A DNA stretch of 7,179 nt from Pseudobdellovibrio sp. (GCA_025449725.1 JANWIU010000099.1:1-7179); one strand, 5' to 3'; shown: positions 1 through 7,091, counted from the first letter of the stretch. A program made the numbers and translations. Notes: generated by a model from the sequence alone, not told the origin.

Positions 1-1
1 G

Positions 2-1525
2 CGAGAGCTGGAAGATATTTTAACTGATCTTCATCTTGCTTTTGAAAAGGAGCGGCAAACTCTTCTTTTGGCGCGCGCCGAAAAGCAAAATTGTTTCGAT
101 AATGGAGAATTGCCCCGTTTCTGCAGGGATCACTTCGCCCGAAAGACCGGATGGCAAGTTGCGCAGATACCCGATGACATGATGGACCGAAGAGTAGAAA
201 TCACCGGGCCGGTGTGTAACCGCAAAATGGTTATTAATATGCTGAGCCCCAGCGAAGAATATGAACTGGCGAACACGGCCATGTTGGATTTTGAAGACTC
301 AATGAAGCCCACATGGGAAAACGTCGTTGCCGGGATAGAAAATGTCATTGGGGTTGCAGATGGTACGCTCTCACACGAGGCACAGGGTGAGTTCGGAACA
401 AAGACTTATGAACTGAACCCGAAACGAATGGCACGTCCGATGATTCGTGTACGTGGTATTCACTTACTTGAAAAAAACGTTGTGATTCATGGATTGCCGT
501 TGGCGGCAGGGCTTCATGATTTAGCTGTAACAGCTTACCATACGGCCAAAAAATTTCTGAGAAAGGGTATGACTCCTAAATTTTATGTGCCGAAATGTGA
601 ACATCACTTAGAAGCACGCTGGTGGAATGAGGTTTTTGACCGCCTAGAAAAACACTTAGGACTTCCGCATGCCAGTTTGCGCGTAACTTTTCTTATAGAA
701 ACATTACCGGCGGCATTTCAGATCGAAGAAATTCTTTACGAGATCAGAGAACGCGCGTGCGCCTTGAACGGTGGCCGTTGGGATAAAATATTTTCTGACA
801 TTAAAACCTTAAAAAAACATAAAGACCGCATCCTTTCGGACCGAAGCCATATTGATATGACGAAACCCTGGATGGATGCTTATGCAAAACATCTTATTAA
901 GATCTGCCATAAACGGGGAGCGCTGGCTTTGGGTGGAATGGCTGCTCACACGCCGGGGCAGAGCGAAGAACTGCGACGACAACAAACTGAAAAAGTGATT
1001 GCAGATAAACAGCGTGAATTTTCGATCGGACATGACGGTTGTTGGGTTTCTCATCCGTATTTTGTAGGTCCGGCTAAACAACAATTTTCAAAAACGAATC
1101 AGCTTGAAGTGAAACACGCCGATTTGCCCTCGGAACCTGACTTGTTACCCTTCGAACACGGCCCAAGAACTTTGGAAGGATTACGTCAGAATATTCGTGT
1201 GGGCATCGCCTATCAACATGCATGGAATGAAGGCCATGGTTGCATTGCCTTTGAGAACCTGATGGAAGACTTAGCGACGCTCGAGATAAGTCGCGCACAG
1301 GTGTGGCAATGGCTTCACCACGAAGTGCAGTTAGATGATGGAATTCAGGTTACAAAAGATCTAGTTTATAAGTTGTTCGAAGAAGAATGTGAAAAGGTGA
1401 TTCTGCACTACGATGCAAAGACATTAGCTGCGATCACACCCATTCATAAAGCAAAAGAACAAATTCGGAATGTTTATTTAATGGACCAGCTTAACGATTT
1501 TTATTCAACTTTACATTTTGTGTAA
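2..1525 (+). CDS. aceB: Malate synthase A, 5'-truncated by the window edge
   Basis: Condenses glyoxylate with acetyl-CoA to malate, the second step of the glyoxylate bypass, in the cytoplasm. The frame is open from base 2, giving 507 residues. Homology to E. coli AceB starts with the first visible residues, so the true start lies upstream and about 25 residues are missing; the in-frame TTG at 68 is not the start. Numbering from base 2, I see the RVRGIHL block (likely catalytic Arg151), LIETLPA (metal ligand Glu233), the family signature around LNGGRWDKIF (metal ligand Asp261) and NLMEDLATLEISR with the catalytic-base Asp423. These are the residues expected of an active enzyme. Two small oddities: one extra residue in GPVCNRK compared with GPVERK in E. 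coli, and Lys instead of Tyr in the RWDY part of the signature. The isocitrate lyase gene follows after 24 nt, an aceBA arrangement. Family assignment is very secure. Confidence 0.96.
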   Translation, partial: RELEDILTDLHLAFEKERQTLLLARAEKQNCFDNGELPRFCRDHFARKTGWQVAQIPDDMMDRRVEITGPVCNRKMVINMLSPSEEYELANTAMLDFEDSMKPTWENVVAGIENVIGVADGTLSHEAQGEFGTKTYELNPKRMARPMIRVRGIHLLEKNVVIHGLPLAAGLHDLAVTAYHTAKKFLRKGMTPKFYVPKCEHHLEARWWNEVFDRLEKHLGLPHASLRVTFLIETLPAAFQIEEILYEIRERACALNGGRWDKIFSDIKTLKKHKDRILSDRSHIDMTKPWMDAYAKHLIKICHKRGALALGGMAAHTPGQSEELRRQQTEKVIADKQREFSIGHDGCWVSHPYFVGPAKQQFSKTNQLEVKHADLPSEPDLLPFEHGPRTLEGLRQNIRVGIAYQHAWNEGHGCIAFENLMEDLATLEISRAQVWQWLHHEVQLDDGIQVTKDLVYKLFEEECEKVILHYDAKTLAAITPIHKAKEQIRNVYLMDQLNDFYSTLHFV

Positions 1526-1539
1526 CATATTTATTCTTC

Positions 1540-1546
1540 AGGGGGG
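1540..1546 (+). promoter_or_regulatory. Shine-Dalgarno sequence of aceA
   Basis: The run AGGGGGG ends three bases before the ATG at 1550. It lies in the 24-nt gap after the aceB stop and selects this ATG over the next in-frame ATG at 1568, which would be 21 nt away and has no purine-rich site of its own. The spacing is tight, so actual pairing may use only the first part of the G run. Confidence 0.7.
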
Positions 1547-1549
1547 AAA

Positions 1550-2887
1550 ATGCATTCAGCTGCTGAAATGTCTAAGCAATGGAAAACTGATGCCCGTTGG
1601 GTAGGAACAAAAAGAGATTATACGGCCGAAGAGGTTTACCGCTTGGCCGGTTCTTTAAAGGTTGAACACACCATAGCAAGCACAACTGCAAAAAAGCTCT
1701 GGACACTTCTTCATCAGCCTGAGGCTGTTGGAGCATTGGGTGCGTTGACGGGCAATCAGGCGATGCAACAGGTAAAAGCAGGATTAAAAGCTATTTATCT
1801 TTCAGGATGGCAAGTTGCGGCCGACGCTAATTTATCCGGGCACATGTATCCGGATCAAAGTCTTTATCCAGCTAATTCTGTACCTGCTGTTGTAAAGAAA
1901 ATTAATCAAACGCTACAGAGGGCCGATCAGATTGCTCACTCAGAAAATGACAATTCGGTAGATTGGTTTGCACCGATCATTGCAGATGCAGAAGCCGGCT
2001 TTGGTGGGGTGTTAAATGCTTTCGAATTAATGAAAGCAATGATAGAAGCCGGCGCAGCTGGCGTACATTTTGAAGATCAATTAGCATCAGAAAAAAAATG
2101 CGGCCATTTGGGCGGCAAAGTTCTGGTGCCAACAAGTCAATTTATTAAAACTTTAAATGCTGCAAGACTTGCAGCGGATGTTTTAGATGTTCCGACTGTC
2201 ATAGTGGCCCGCACGGATGCGGATGCAGCTCGACTGATTACAAGTGACGTAGACCCCTATGACAGGCCTTTTATTACCGGTAATGGCCGCACCGATGAAG
2301 GATTTCATACCATCACAGGCGGAATTGATATGGCGATTGCGCGTGGCCAGGCTTACGCTCCGTACGCCGACCTTATCTGGTGTGAAACTTCGACGCCGGA
2401 TCTGGCTGAAGCCAAAAAATTTGCGGAAGGGATACGTTCAAAATTCCCGGGTAAATTCTTGGCTTACAATTGTTCTCCGTCATTTAATTGGAGCAAAAAA
2501 CTCGATGCCCATACGATTGCAAAATTCCAAAATGAATTAAATGCGATGGGATACAAGTTCCAATTTGTAACTCTTGCGGGGTTTCATGCTTTGAATTATT
2601 CAATGTTCGATTTGGCCCACAACTACCGGGATTACGGAATGTCTGCCTACTCCCACATGCAAAATAAGGAATTCGAAGCGGAAGCCGTGGGATACTCCGC
2701 GACGAAGCATCAGCGTGAAGTCGGTACCGGTTACTTTGATTTAGTCAGCAGCGTTGTCAGCCGCGGCAAATCTTCAACATTGGCAATGAAAGGATCAACG
2801 GAAGAAGCTCAGTTTCACGATGAACAACTGCAGCCTCCCCAGCAACCTGTTTCTAATTTGCCGGATTTTCCTTATGCGCCAATTTGA
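1550..2887 (+). CDS. aceA: Isocitrate lyase
   Basis: Cleaves isocitrate to glyoxylate and succinate, the first step of the glyoxylate bypass, in the cytoplasm. The 445 residues align with E. coli AceA (434 residues) nearly end to end. Visible hallmarks are YLSGWQVAADAN (83-94), ADAEAGFGG (145-153, metal-binding Asp region), the signature KKCGH (182-186, catalytic Cys184), VARTDADA (219-226), NCSPSFNW (307-314) and TLAG (341-344). All substrate-binding blocks are intact, which separates it from methylisocitrate lyase and other superfamily members. After the usual TEEAQF end (418-422) there is an extra tail of 23 residues rich in Pro and Gln. The start at 1550 is set by a strong ribosome binding site. 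It is almost certainly cotranscribed with the malate synthase gene upstream. Neither isocitrate dehydrogenase kinase (aceK) nor a regulator gene is visible in the window. Confidence 0.97.
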   Translation: MHSAAEMSKQWKTDARWVGTKRDYTAEEVYRLAGSLKVEHTIASTTAKKLWTLLHQPEAVGALGALTGNQAMQQVKAGLKAIYLSGWQVAADANLSGHMYPDQSLYPANSVPAVVKKINQTLQRADQIAHSENDNSVDWFAPIIADAEAGFGGVLNAFELMKAMIEAGAAGVHFEDQLASEKKCGHLGGKVLVPTSQFIKTLNAARLAADVLDVPTVIVARTDADAARLITSDVDPYDRPFITGNGRTDEGFHTITGGIDMAIARGQAYAPYADLIWCETSTPDLAEAKKFAEGIRSKFPGKFLAYNCSPSFNWSKKLDAHTIAKFQNELNAMGYKFQFVTLAGFHALNYSMFDLAHNYRDYGMSAYSHMQNKEFEAEAVGYSATKHQREVGTGYFDLVSSVVSRGKSSTLAMKGSTEEAQFHDEQLQPPQQPVSNLPDFPYAPI

Positions 2888-3335
2888 AAGTGCGACGGCT
2901 AAAATGATAGCGGTAGCAAAAAACCTGGCTGTGGGTTTGGTGTCTTTACTGGCATTTCAGATGACAGCCCATGCGTTGCAGCCGGGCCTTTGGAAGTCCA
3001 CAACAACTTTCAGATTAAACGGTATCCCTATGCCGAATTCACACGATGAAAATTGCTTTTCTCCTTCTCAGGCGAAAGATACAAAATCAGCAATCGAAGA
3101 AGAGCTTAAAAAAAAGGGCTGCTCGCTTGATAACTGGATTCTTAAAAATCAAAAGCTCACAGCAGATTTAAATTGCAATAACAAAGACGTGGAGGCTCAC
3201 GGAAAATTGACGGGAGACATCACGCAGACAAAATTTGAAATTAAAGGAAACGCCAAGGGCAAATACAAAAGATTCCTGCCTTCAGTTGCTGCCGTCACCT
3301 TGTCCGGCGAAAGAGTCGGCACCTGCACGAAATAG
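2874..3335 (+). CDS. Small exported protein, DUF3617-like
   Basis: Function unknown. From the ATG at 2874 the protein has 153 residues. It opens with a Sec-type signal peptide: a basic n-region, a hydrophobic stretch LAVGLVSLLAF, and a likely cleavage after AHA at residue 34. The mature part begins LQPGLWKSTTT, followed by a PMPNSHDENCFSPSQA segment. This matches the usual start of DUF3617 proteins (PGLWE..., then a Cys before an S/T-P-E-Q-A-like stretch). Four cysteines in the mature part suggest two disulfides and a periplasmic location. Start choice is uncertain. The ATG at 2874 has a GGA eight bases upstream and overlaps aceA by 14 nt, while the ATG at 2904 gives a more compact 24-residue signal peptide but no clear ribosome binding site. 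The overlap implies cotranscription with aceBA, but I see no biochemical link to the glyoxylate bypass. Confidence 0.8.
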   Translation: MRQFESATAKMIAVAKNLAVGLVSLLAFQMTAHALQPGLWKSTTTFRLNGIPMPNSHDENCFSPSQAKDTKSAIEEELKKKGCSLDNWILKNQKLTADLNCNNKDVEAHGKLTGDITQTKFEIKGNAKGKYKRFLPSVAAVTLSGERVGTCTK

Positions 3336-3350
3336 CTTTTCCTAATCCTA

Positions 3351-4757
3351 TCAAGCTCCTGCTAGTAGCACTTTACAAGAGCGCACGACAGGTCTTGCCT
3401 GCGGCGGTTTGATTTCAGACCGAACCCGATCAGCCGGAGCTACTGTTCTCAGTCGTGCGGCTCTGGCCGTATAGACCGGATCTTTGATCCATTCCTTTAA
3501 ATCTTTATTTTCTTCTAAATTGTAACTGGCGCCCCAATAACTATTAACTGTACCGTTCAAGTTTGAAATGTTGGCTGAAGGATTTGAAAGTTTTAAAGTC
3601 GTTTCTATTCTTTCGTTTACTGCATTTCGGAACGAATTAATCAGCACGTCTTCATCTACCACCCAGCCCGGTTTAGTGCGCGTACCGTTATGGTAAGGTC
3701 CGAAAATTAATCTGAAATTTTCAGACACAATTTCATTAGAGCCGCTGGTGAAGGTACGGTAATGCGCCAAAGTTGCACGACCTGCGCTGGATTTTTTAAA
3801 TATGGGTTCATACAAATGTGAATCGGCATAATCACGCGCGTACAGCTTTCCTGTTGGCTTTTCGTTTTTATCTACTTCAACTAAGAAGTTTTGTCCGTGA
3901 GGAGAGTTATAGATAATTCCGTAGTGCATAAATAATTCAGCAGAGGCAATGCCGCCCGATTTAGCCAAAGTCTTTTCAATGAATTCCTGCGTGGCACCCG
4001 GTTGTGAAACATCATAACCGGCTTTGCTGGCGTAAAACCTTGCCCGGTGAATGAAAGCAAAAACCGGAACCAGCTTTGTATCCTGATTGGCTTTTAAGAA
4101 GTGATCATACTGCCGAATAATGATTCCTTGATCTACCTCAGGCATATAATAAGCCAGCGGTTCGTTAACGATTCCAAGCGCCGTATTATGACCGGACTTT
4201 CTGTCGCGCTCAATATGGTCATTCATCAAACGGCCCGCACGTGCGGCGCGAACTGTTTCCTTTTTGTCGTTCCAGTTGCCGGCTGTTTGATTGGTGGATG
4301 ATTTGATTGAGAAGGTCGTACCGGTTTTTGGATCTTGAACAATACAACTTCGCGATGAAGTGGAATATCCGATAAAGTAACGTTTCTTTTCCAGGTTCAA
4401 GCCTTTTTCACTCATCTTTTCGATAATTTCGTTGGCGTATTTTGAGTCTTCGGGATTCAAAATCCAGCGTACCATCTTTACGCCTTCTGCATTTTCAAAA
4501 ATCATTGATTCGCGGACTCTCGGATCCATTTTTAGACCGATATCTTCCTGCAAGGAAGCTAAAGGAATTTCTAAATGTTCAATCCAGAAAGGGCGCGGAG
4601 AACGCTTTCCTACAGGATTTTCGCTCGTTTCCAGATACACCATGTATCGGGCAGAGTTCGGCAGTTGCACCGGCGGAGCCTCTTTTAAATAAAGGTGCTC
4701 CGGAACTTCAGCCCACGCCAGAACAGAAAAAAATAATGAAAGTATAATGGATTTCAT
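3351..4757 (-). CDS. Exported protein with IucA/IucC (NIS synthetase)-like ligase motifs
   Basis: Not a protein I recognise by name. The 468 residues start with a short signal peptide (K2, hydrophobic 4-15, likely cleavage after AWA at 16). The remainder carries, in order, motifs resembling IucA/IucC siderophore synthetases: FSIKSSTNQT (149-158) and an Arg-rich helix (170-176) like the phosphate-binding Lys/Ser/Thr/Arg block, NEP (198-200), GIIIRQY (211-217), then HGQN (287-290) and ARDY (307-310), like the HGQN...RD ATP/Mg site. At about 450 mature residues it is shorter than typical synthetases (near 600), mainly at the N-terminus. Only two cysteines (138 and 461) are present, compatible with one disulfide. 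The start codon overlaps the upstream stop as TAATG, so translation is coupled to the amidoligase-like gene. By inference it is an ATP-dependent carboxylate ligase or a degenerate relative acting outside the cytoplasm. A kinase-like fold is an alternative. Coding status is secure; the family call is tentative. Confidence 0.85.
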   Translation of the reverse strand: MKSIILSLFFSVLAWAEVPEHLYLKEAPPVQLPNSARYMVYLETSENPVGKRSPRPFWIEHLEIPLASLQEDIGLKMDPRVRESMIFENAEGVKMVRWILNPEDSKYANEIIEKMSEKGLNLEKKRYFIGYSTSSRSCIVQDPKTGTTFSIKSSTNQTAGNWNDKKETVRAARAGRLMNDHIERDRKSGHNTALGIVNEPLAYYMPEVDQGIIIRQYDHFLKANQDTKLVPVFAFIHRARFYASKAGYDVSQPGATQEFIEKTLAKSGGIASAELFMHYGIIYNSPHGQNFLVEVDKNEKPTGKLYARDYADSHLYEPIFKKSSAGRATLAHYRTFTSGSNEIVSENFRLIFGPYHNGTRTKPGWVVDEDVLINSFRNAVNERIETTLKLSNPSANISNLNGTVNSYWGASYNLEENKDLKEWIKDPVYTARAARLRTVAPADRVRSEIKPPQARPVVRSCKVLLAGA

Positions 4758-5947
4758 TAGTTCAGCTCCGTAGGTTTGATATCCATCAGATTCTCAGGAA
4801 GTAAGTATTTAAATTCATTCCACGGAAGGGAAAGCTCTTTAATCAGTTTGTAATAGCCGTCAACGATTTCCTGATTCGTGTGTTCATACTTATCAGCCAT
4901 GTTGTATTCAACCGGTGTTTCGCGCCTGCGCAAATGCTCAAGCCAGCGAGACAGTAATCGGGTTTGAAGTTCAAATTCATGGGTGTTTCTCTGCGGTCTG
5001 AAGCTGCGAATCTCGATAGTGGCGGATGATTCCGGGCGCAGCAAACGGGTCATATTAAAGGCCTGGTAATAATCGTAACTTCCCCAGTCGCCGGCGTGTG
5101 ATGAGGTGTATACGTTTTGGTGAACACCATTAACAAAATCTTTAATAGAATACCTTCGCTTGCTATCCAGCTTTTTAAGAAGATCGCGTAAAGCTTCGCG
5201 CTGATGCGGTTTTTCAGCAGCTAGCGGCGGGCTGTTCAACAAGTGATTTCCTAAAGCTCCGTATACAATCTCAGGACGGTTCTGAAAATCCACAAAGAAG
5301 TTTCGCAACAGTCTTGCATCGTTGTTCAAAGCAGCAAGTGACACGTGAATATGCCCTTGGCCGGCACGTTGATGCGGCTTTAGATCAATTTGTTTTGCGA
5401 TACCAAAAACAAAGTCTTCCAGATAGTGTTTTACTTTTTCGAAACCGGCAATCGTCTGAGGTTTTGCATTGATTTCGATGACGGCGGAATCGTTGCCGAC
5501 TGTAAAGTAAAAACCATCTTCGAAATCAAGACGGAGTGCCTGATCATGTTTGTCCCGGGTCATGCTGGAACTGCAACCTGGGTGGGCCTGACATTTTTCT
5601 GCCAGCATTTCCCAGAATTTATAGAGGGCCTGTGCTTTTACCGGATTATTCCCTAAACTGTAATCTTTTGGGTTGCGGTTACCTTCGTTAACGATGGTTT
5701 GGTTTGTCACAGTGAATTCCAGCCCGAACAGGTAGGCCTTTTCCGGCGCTACGCTCAGAATATTCGGGCGGGGTTTTGGTGTAATGAGATCAGTAAACGA
5801 TGTTGTTTGCGCGGCAATTTCACGTAAGTACTTCGCAAGTAGCAGTGAGCAGCGGTTTTGTGCCTGTACTTCAATTGAAGAAAATAGAACGGTCGTTGCA
5901 ATTAAAAACGCCGATAATAAGCTAGAAATTCCCGCCCGTGTCCCCAT
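4757..5947 (-). CDS. Exported amidoligase-like (glutamine synthetase/GCS2-fold) protein
   Basis: Exact function unknown. The 396 residues begin with a signal peptide (R4, hydrophobic 9-23, likely cleavage after VQA at 29). The body shows the ordered signature of carboxylate-amine ligases of the glutamine-synthetase fold, especially Amidoligase_2: FGLEFT (74-79, metal-ligand Glu77), an acidic block VIEINAKP (156-163, Glu158), GHIHVSL (198-204, compare G-x-HVHV), YYQAFNM (293-299) and TIEIRSFRP (310-318, compare the T-x-E-x-R block near the C-terminus). Known members use ATP to form amide bonds between a carboxylate and an amine. Cys118 and Cys124 could form a disulfide outside the cytoplasm. 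It is the first gene of a pair whose second member is also an exported ligase-like protein, joined by TAATG. A promoter and a stem covering the ribosome binding site lie in front. The protein is certainly real, the fold assignment is probable, and the substrate cannot be told. Confidence 0.87.
   Translation of the reverse strand: MGTRAGISSLLSAFLIATTVLFSSIEVQAQNRCSLLLAKYLREIAAQTTSFTDLITPKPRPNILSVAPEKAYLFGLEFTVTNQTIVNEGNRNPKDYSLGNNPVKAQALYKFWEMLAEKCQAHPGCSSSMTRDKHDQALRLDFEDGFYFTVGNDSAVIEINAKPQTIAGFEKVKHYLEDFVFGIAKQIDLKPHQRAGQGHIHVSLAALNNDARLLRNFFVDFQNRPEIVYGALGNHLLNSPPLAAEKPHQREALRDLLKKLDSKRRYSIKDFVNGVHQNVYTSSHAGDWGSYDYYQAFNMTRLLRPESSATIEIRSFRPQRNTHEFELQTRLLSRWLEHLRRRETPVEYNMADKYEHTNQEIVDGYYKLIKELSLPWNEFKYLLPENLMDIKPTELN
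4766..4769 (-). promoter_or_regulatory. Shine-Dalgarno sequence of the IucA/IucC-like gene
   Basis: On the minus strand GGAG lies eight bases before the ATG at 4757, inside the last codons of the upstream gene. With the TAATG junction it supports this start and suggests both independent initiation and reinitiation by ribosomes finishing the upstream gene. Confidence 0.65.
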
Positions 5948-5950
5948 CGT

Positions 5951-6019
5951 AATCCAACCCCTTGAATCTTGAACCTTTCAGCTTTGCAACCTTAGTACCA
6001 GGTATGTAGGGGTTAGATT
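5951..6019 (-). promoter_or_regulatory. 5' leader stem that would sequester the ribosome binding site
   Basis: In the minus-strand leader, AATCTAACCCCT (6019 down to 6008) can pair with AGGGGTTGGATT (5962 down to 5951). This gives a 12-bp helix with eleven Watson-Crick pairs and one U-G wobble. The second arm contains the only purine-rich ribosome binding sequences (AGGGG and GGA) and ends four bases... before the ATG at 5947, so the helix would hide them. The enclosed loop is 45 nt and holds a possible small inner hairpin (ACCT/AGGT). This suggests control of translation by temperature, a ligand, a protein or a small RNA. I do not recognise a known riboswitch class, and no experiment supports it here. 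Confidence 0.5.
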
Positions 6020-6026
6020 TTGCTTA

Positions 6027-6055
6027 ATTAGATATAGGCTTCGGTGTTATGTAAA
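6027..6055 (-). promoter_or_regulatory. Sigma70-like promoter of the exported ligase pair
   Basis: On the minus strand TTTACA (6055-6050, five of six to TTGACA) is followed after exactly 17 nt by TCTAAT (6032-6027, five of six to TATAAT). Transcription would start near 6020, giving a leader of roughly 70 nt that includes nearly all of the ribosome-binding-site stem. It sits just past the mnmH stop, so the two downstream genes can be expressed independently of mnmH. I see no terminator hairpin with a T tract between mnmH and this promoter, so read-through is also possible. Confidence 0.55.
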
Positions 6056-6071
6056 ATATTCATCGGTGCCT

Positions 6072-7091
6072 TTAAGTTCGTCTGGCTTTTAATCGCTCGC
6101 GGGAGTGTTTGTAGAGTGGGTCGTAATACCATACAAGAAGTTTTTCAATCCAAATTTTATTTATTTCCAGAGTGCCATAAAGGGTAAACTCTTTCTTGGC
6201 CGCTTCCATGTCTTCGGAAATTTCGCGGTATCTTAGGCCGCCCAGTTTTTTTAAAATTCCGGCTAAAGAATTCTGTAAATGATCAAAGTGTTTTTCATCT
6301 TTTTTGAGCCCCAAAGGTGACTCGACAATGTATTCCTGAAAAATGTTTTCAACCCGGTCAGTTAAAGGCCGATCCAGTTCACTACGCGCGCTGGTTTTCA
6401 TTTTTTCGTAGAATGGCAGGGGTAAAGCGCATCGTCCAATTATTCTACTTTCACTTTCCAGGAAAATCGTCTCAGTGATATTTTGCAATTTCAGCAACTG
6501 TAAAGCCAACTGATTTTCAAAATTAATTTGGGTCGGTTGGGGTTTATCGGGGTAGCCCCCAAAAGCAGAGCCCCTGTGGTTTGCGATCGCTTCAAGATCG
6601 ATTGAATACTTTTGCATTTTAATAAACTGGGTTTTACCTGAACCAGTGGGCCCGCCAATAATTTGAAAATTCAACTGAGGTAACACCAGTTCGATCGACT
6701 TTATTAAAAATGTTCTGACGGCCTTGTATCCACCATCAATTACCGGAATGTCATAACCGGCTTCATGCAGCCACTGCTGTGCAATGTGGGAACGAAGGCC
6801 TCCGCGAAAGCAGTAAAGTGCGCAGCCAGGATTCTTTTTTACAAACTCAATCCAGTCCTGAACTCTTTGCTCCTTAACCGCTCCGCTAACAAATTTGTGC
6901 CCGCGTTCAATGGCTGCGGTTTGGCCATTGGCTTTGTATATGATACCGACTTCATGCCGTTCTTCATTGGTCATAAGCGGTAAATTTACGGCTCCAGGCA
7001 GGGATCCTTCCGCGAATTCTATAGGAGCCCGAACATCGATTAGAGGTGTTTCATTGAGCAGTAGTGCAGTGTAATCGGTGAGCCTCTTCAT
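6072..7091 (-). CDS. mnmH: tRNA 2-selenouridine synthase
   Basis: Also called SelU or YbbB. It replaces the sulfur of 2-thiouridine at the wobble position of Lys, Glu and Gln tRNAs with selenium, through a geranylated intermediate and using selenophosphate, in the cytoplasm. The 339 residues align with E. coli YbbB (364) from the first residues, mostly lacking some C-terminal sequence. An N-terminal rhodanese domain (about 1-130) has LIDVRAPIEF (17-26) and the catalytic Cys94 in CFRGGLRSH. A P-loop domain follows with GGPTGSGKT (146-154), DLEAIANHRGSAFG (165-178) and LESESRIIG (211-219). All are characteristic of this family and not of plain rhodaneses. The ATG at 7091 matches the E. coli start in length. 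It has no good Shine-Dalgarno sequence, but its ATGA overlaps the stop of the upstream selD-like gene, implying translational coupling. Confidence 0.96.
   Translation of the reverse strand: MKRLTDYTALLLNETPLIDVRAPIEFAEGSLPGAVNLPLMTNEERHEVGIIYKANGQTAAIERGHKFVSGAVKEQRVQDWIEFVKKNPGCALYCFRGGLRSHIAQQWLHEAGYDIPVIDGGYKAVRTFLIKSIELVLPQLNFQIIGGPTGSGKTQFIKMQKYSIDLEAIANHRGSAFGGYPDKPQPTQINFENQLALQLLKLQNITETIFLESESRIIGRCALPLPFYEKMKTSARSELDRPLTDRVENIFQEYIVESPLGLKKDEKHFDHLQNSLAGILKKLGGLRYREISEDMEAAKKEFTLYGTLEINKIWIEKLLVWYYDPLYKHSRERLKARRT

Noticed and set aside
68..1525. TTG at 68 as the start of malate synthase
   Set aside because: The frame is open to the left edge and the residues encoded upstream align with E. 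coli AceB, so the gene is simply truncated by the window.
3282..3323. TGCCG/CGGCA hairpin near the end of the DUF3617-like gene
   Set aside because: Five-base stem with a loop of over 20 nt and no T run; expected by chance within coding sequence.
2820..3335. ATG at 2820 as the start of the DUF3617-like gene
   Set aside because: It would place an atypical stretch of 52 residues before the signal cleavage site and a 68-nt overlap with aceA. The ATGs at 2874 or 2904 give a normal signal peptide.
3334..3357. AGCTT/AAGCT inverted repeat at the convergent gene ends as a bidirectional terminator
   Set aside because: Only five base pairs with a 14-nt loop and no clean T tract on either side. No convincing terminator is visible in the 15-nt gap, so the transcripts may simply overlap.
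4432..4747. Two plus-strand open frames (86 and 101 codons) opposite the IucA/IucC-like gene
   Set aside because: They lie antisense to a clearly coding gene with a signal peptide and conserved motifs, resemble nothing known and lack convincing start context.
6041..6067. Repeated TCGGTG and the near-palindrome ATGTAAAATATTCAT as a possible operator
   Set aside because: The repeat is only six bases, and the palindrome has several mismatches and mostly reflects AT-richness around the -35 region.
6600..6980. Plus-strand open frame inside mnmH
   Set aside because: It is opposite the well-conserved rhodanese and P-loop regions of mnmH and is best explained as a shadow frame.
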